Of a stretch of DNA of 64,000 bases, positions 62,284 through 64,000 are shown in pieces. The translations under genes and the position numbers were made by a program. Under the pieces are notes generated by a model. That model did not search any database. It had not been told where the DNA came from and was given only the letters and a program-made list of their open reading frames with translations. Each line of letters begins with the position of its first letter. Position 1 is the stretch's first letter. Source of the stretch: Lucifuga dentata. Lineage: Eukaryota > Chordata > Actinopteri > Ophidiiformes > Bythitidae. The stretch covers positions 124,001 to 188,000 of the forward strand of contig VXCM01000313.1 of assembly GCA_014773175.1 (NCBI GenBank), in the 5' to 3' direction.

Positions 62284-62771
62284 TGTTGGTCATGCTAAAA
62301 TGATTTAAATAGAAAGCTTACAATCTTTCCCTCTTTAATTTGCAATTTCATACAAAATCTCTTAAGGTGACTTTTCAGCTTCATGTTTATAATGGGAATG
62401 AAATCAGACAGACTTTAAGCAATACTTTCCCTTAATTTGTTTTTTTTTTCTACTTTTATGTTTTATCTCTTTATATCAAAAGCCCACAACAATAAAATCA
62501 CATTAGAATGAAAATATTTTTTATCATGTTAGCATTCACCAGTAAGGGTATTATAACACATTGTTGAAACAATGGACAGTAATTCAGATAACATATGCGA
62601 TGCTGAAAAGCTGAATTAAATATGATAATCTGCATTTTAAATATATACACTCCATACTCATTATCAATCCATGCTGCTCTGCTGTAAATTATGGCTTTTT
62701 TTTTTTTTTTTNGTTTTTTTTTTTTACAACCTTACATTATAAACAATCCTCATAATCTCTAGATATGTAAG

Positions 62772-62810
<39 letters not shown>

Positions 62811-63485
62811 CATTTGCAGAGTTTATATCGCTACAATTCTATTTTTTAAATACCATACACAGTATGCTCCATGTCCTGGTACTAAAAGTGTGCAGCATTT
62901 ATACAGCTGTACATTTACCTGGTACCACTGTACAGTATATATTTACAGGATGGTTCTAGTTTTTTTTTTTTTTTTTTNTTTTTTTTTTTTTTTTTTACTG
63001 CCTTGTTTATCATATTTTATGGTTCCTAATATGTACTGAGTCACTGAGTGTCCTTATTTGACTTCTTTATGATTTCTTGTTTACCTGGCTGCTGTATCAA
63101 GCATTGGGCTAAATAATGTACTCTATCCGTTCATCCAACTATCCAGTCTAAACATCTACATTGTTTTCATTGTGGTCAGATGGATGGCACACAACTGTCT
63201 GATGCTAAATAACGTTAGCACAGCACCATGAAGGTTAGAAACGGTAACTAGCTACTAGCAAAGCGGTGAAGCTAAGCTTTGCAGCTGTTGTCGATCCGAT
63301 GCTGTTATAATGAAACAGTTTATTGGCCAATAGTCATCTAATTTTTCCGGATGTTTCTGTTACAACATGACATCGGTGCGATATTGTTACTAATAATAGC
63401 ATATGAGAAGCTATGTGCTGGTTAATAAGCAAACTATCTTTCATCAACATCTGCAAAGCATTCAGACACAGCAACGCATCCTCAC
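62284..63485 (-). other. ACSL3 5' intron, second part
   Basis: No exon recognised. Poly-T tracts with Ns lie at 62,697-62,725 (N 62,712) and about 62,960-62,997 (N 62,978), and a GA run at 62,770-62,806. From 63,180 onward the sequence takes on promoter-proximal character with several GTTAGC/GCTAAC words. Confidence 0.45.
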
Positions 63486-63800
63486 CTCTTTTCTCTGCCG
63501 CTACGCCTGAGCTGTTGCGGATTTGGATACAGTATATTTAGCCTTATACCCAAACCTCTGACATTATGTTCCTATAATCTATTAGTAATATATATCCAGT
63601 TATAGATAACTCTTGTAAATCGATTAAAAACAAATAATAACTGAGCAAAATCGCAAATCTATGAAAATTACAGGGCCAATGCAGCCAGCCCGGAAGACGT
63701 TGGATGACGTCAGGACAGCTCTCAGCACAGGATTGGACCGCTGAAGGTGGCGCGTGCTTGGGTCCGCTGAGACGTCAGTGAGGTTACTATCGGTCACAGC
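63486..63800 (-). promoter_or_regulatory. acsl3: Probable ACSL3 promoter and non-coding exon 1
   Basis: On the minus strand AAAAGAG followed by gtgagg gives a good donor at 63,486, which could splice to the acceptor at 58,786. Upstream, 63,660-63,780 is CpG-rich and carries a perfect CRE palindrome TGACGTCA at 63,705-63,712, a second GACGTCA half at about 63,772, and CCAAT-type words in both orientations near 63,675 and 63,731. No TATA box is evident. That this is the ACSL3 promoter rests on position and the donor, not on transcript data. Confidence 0.5.
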
Positions 63801-64000
63801 TACCAATAAATGAAATATAGGACGAAAACTATCCAAATCGAATTGTTTCTGATCCATTGTGAGTTATAGTTTGTTTTTAAGTAGATTTACATTGTTTTTA
63901 ATATTAAAGCAGCTAGCAGTGGTCCACCATAGTGTGTTCTCTGTAAAAGTGGGCCAGCAGATCGCCAACAAAGCATTGGGGGAAATAGGCTAACGTTACA
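63801..64000. other. Upstream flank, no gene seen
   Basis: AT-rich flank ending with GGCTAACGTTACA. A divergent gene beyond the window is possible but not visible. Confidence 0.4.

Overview
The window is vertebrate nuclear DNA, almost certainly from a teleost (probably percomorph-like) fish. Proteins are split into short exons with GT/AG introns. Intergenic DNA is AT-rich with long CA, GA and ATCT microsatellites. The repeats are fish types: a tRNA-headed SINE, an L2-like LINE 3' end and small terminal-inverted-repeat elements. Secretogranin II has the secretoneurin sequence type I associate with the teleost b paralogue.

Layout. Positions 1-16,870 hold no gene I can recognise: simple repeats, a decayed DNA transposon, a 5'-truncated LINE with a perfect target-site duplication, and two weak promoter candidates (about 2.0-2.9 kb and 6.6-6.86 kb). 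CUL3 (+, 16 coding exons, 17,120-26,497) follows a CpG-rich promoter with a TCTCGCGAGA element. Tail to tail with it lies a DHRS12-like short-chain dehydrogenase (-, 10 coding exons, 27,696-31,384). That gene is head to head with AP1S3 (+, 31,825-34,977), the two starts only 440 bp apart around a perfect CRE. AP1S3 converges on SCG2 (-, one coding exon, 36,604-38,406, with an upstream TATA promoter near 39.04 kb). Positions 39.1-48.5 kb are intergenic and repeat-rich. ACSL3 (-, 14 coding exons, 52,308-58,629) has a probable non-coding first exon and CpG-rich promoter near 63.49-63.8 kb.

All five genes could be reconstructed exon by exon with phases that agree, giving complete products of 766, 322, 156 (or 154), 600 and 711 residues. 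The products do unrelated jobs: ubiquitin ligase scaffold, oxidoreductase, clathrin adaptor subunit, neuropeptide precursor and long-chain fatty acid activation. What links them is conserved synteny: CUL3, AP1S3, SCG2 and ACSL3 share one region of human chromosome 2, whereas DHRS12 does not.

Nothing here is clearly a new molecular system. The items most worth checking are a two-copy TTAA-flanked inverted-repeat element family, the shared DHRS12/AP1S3 promoter, alternative AP1S3 last exons, a tandem acceptor in CUL3, an RE1-like site at the SCG2 start, an excess of perfect CREs, and six 62-66 bp exact duplications around single Ns that are best read as assembly artefacts.
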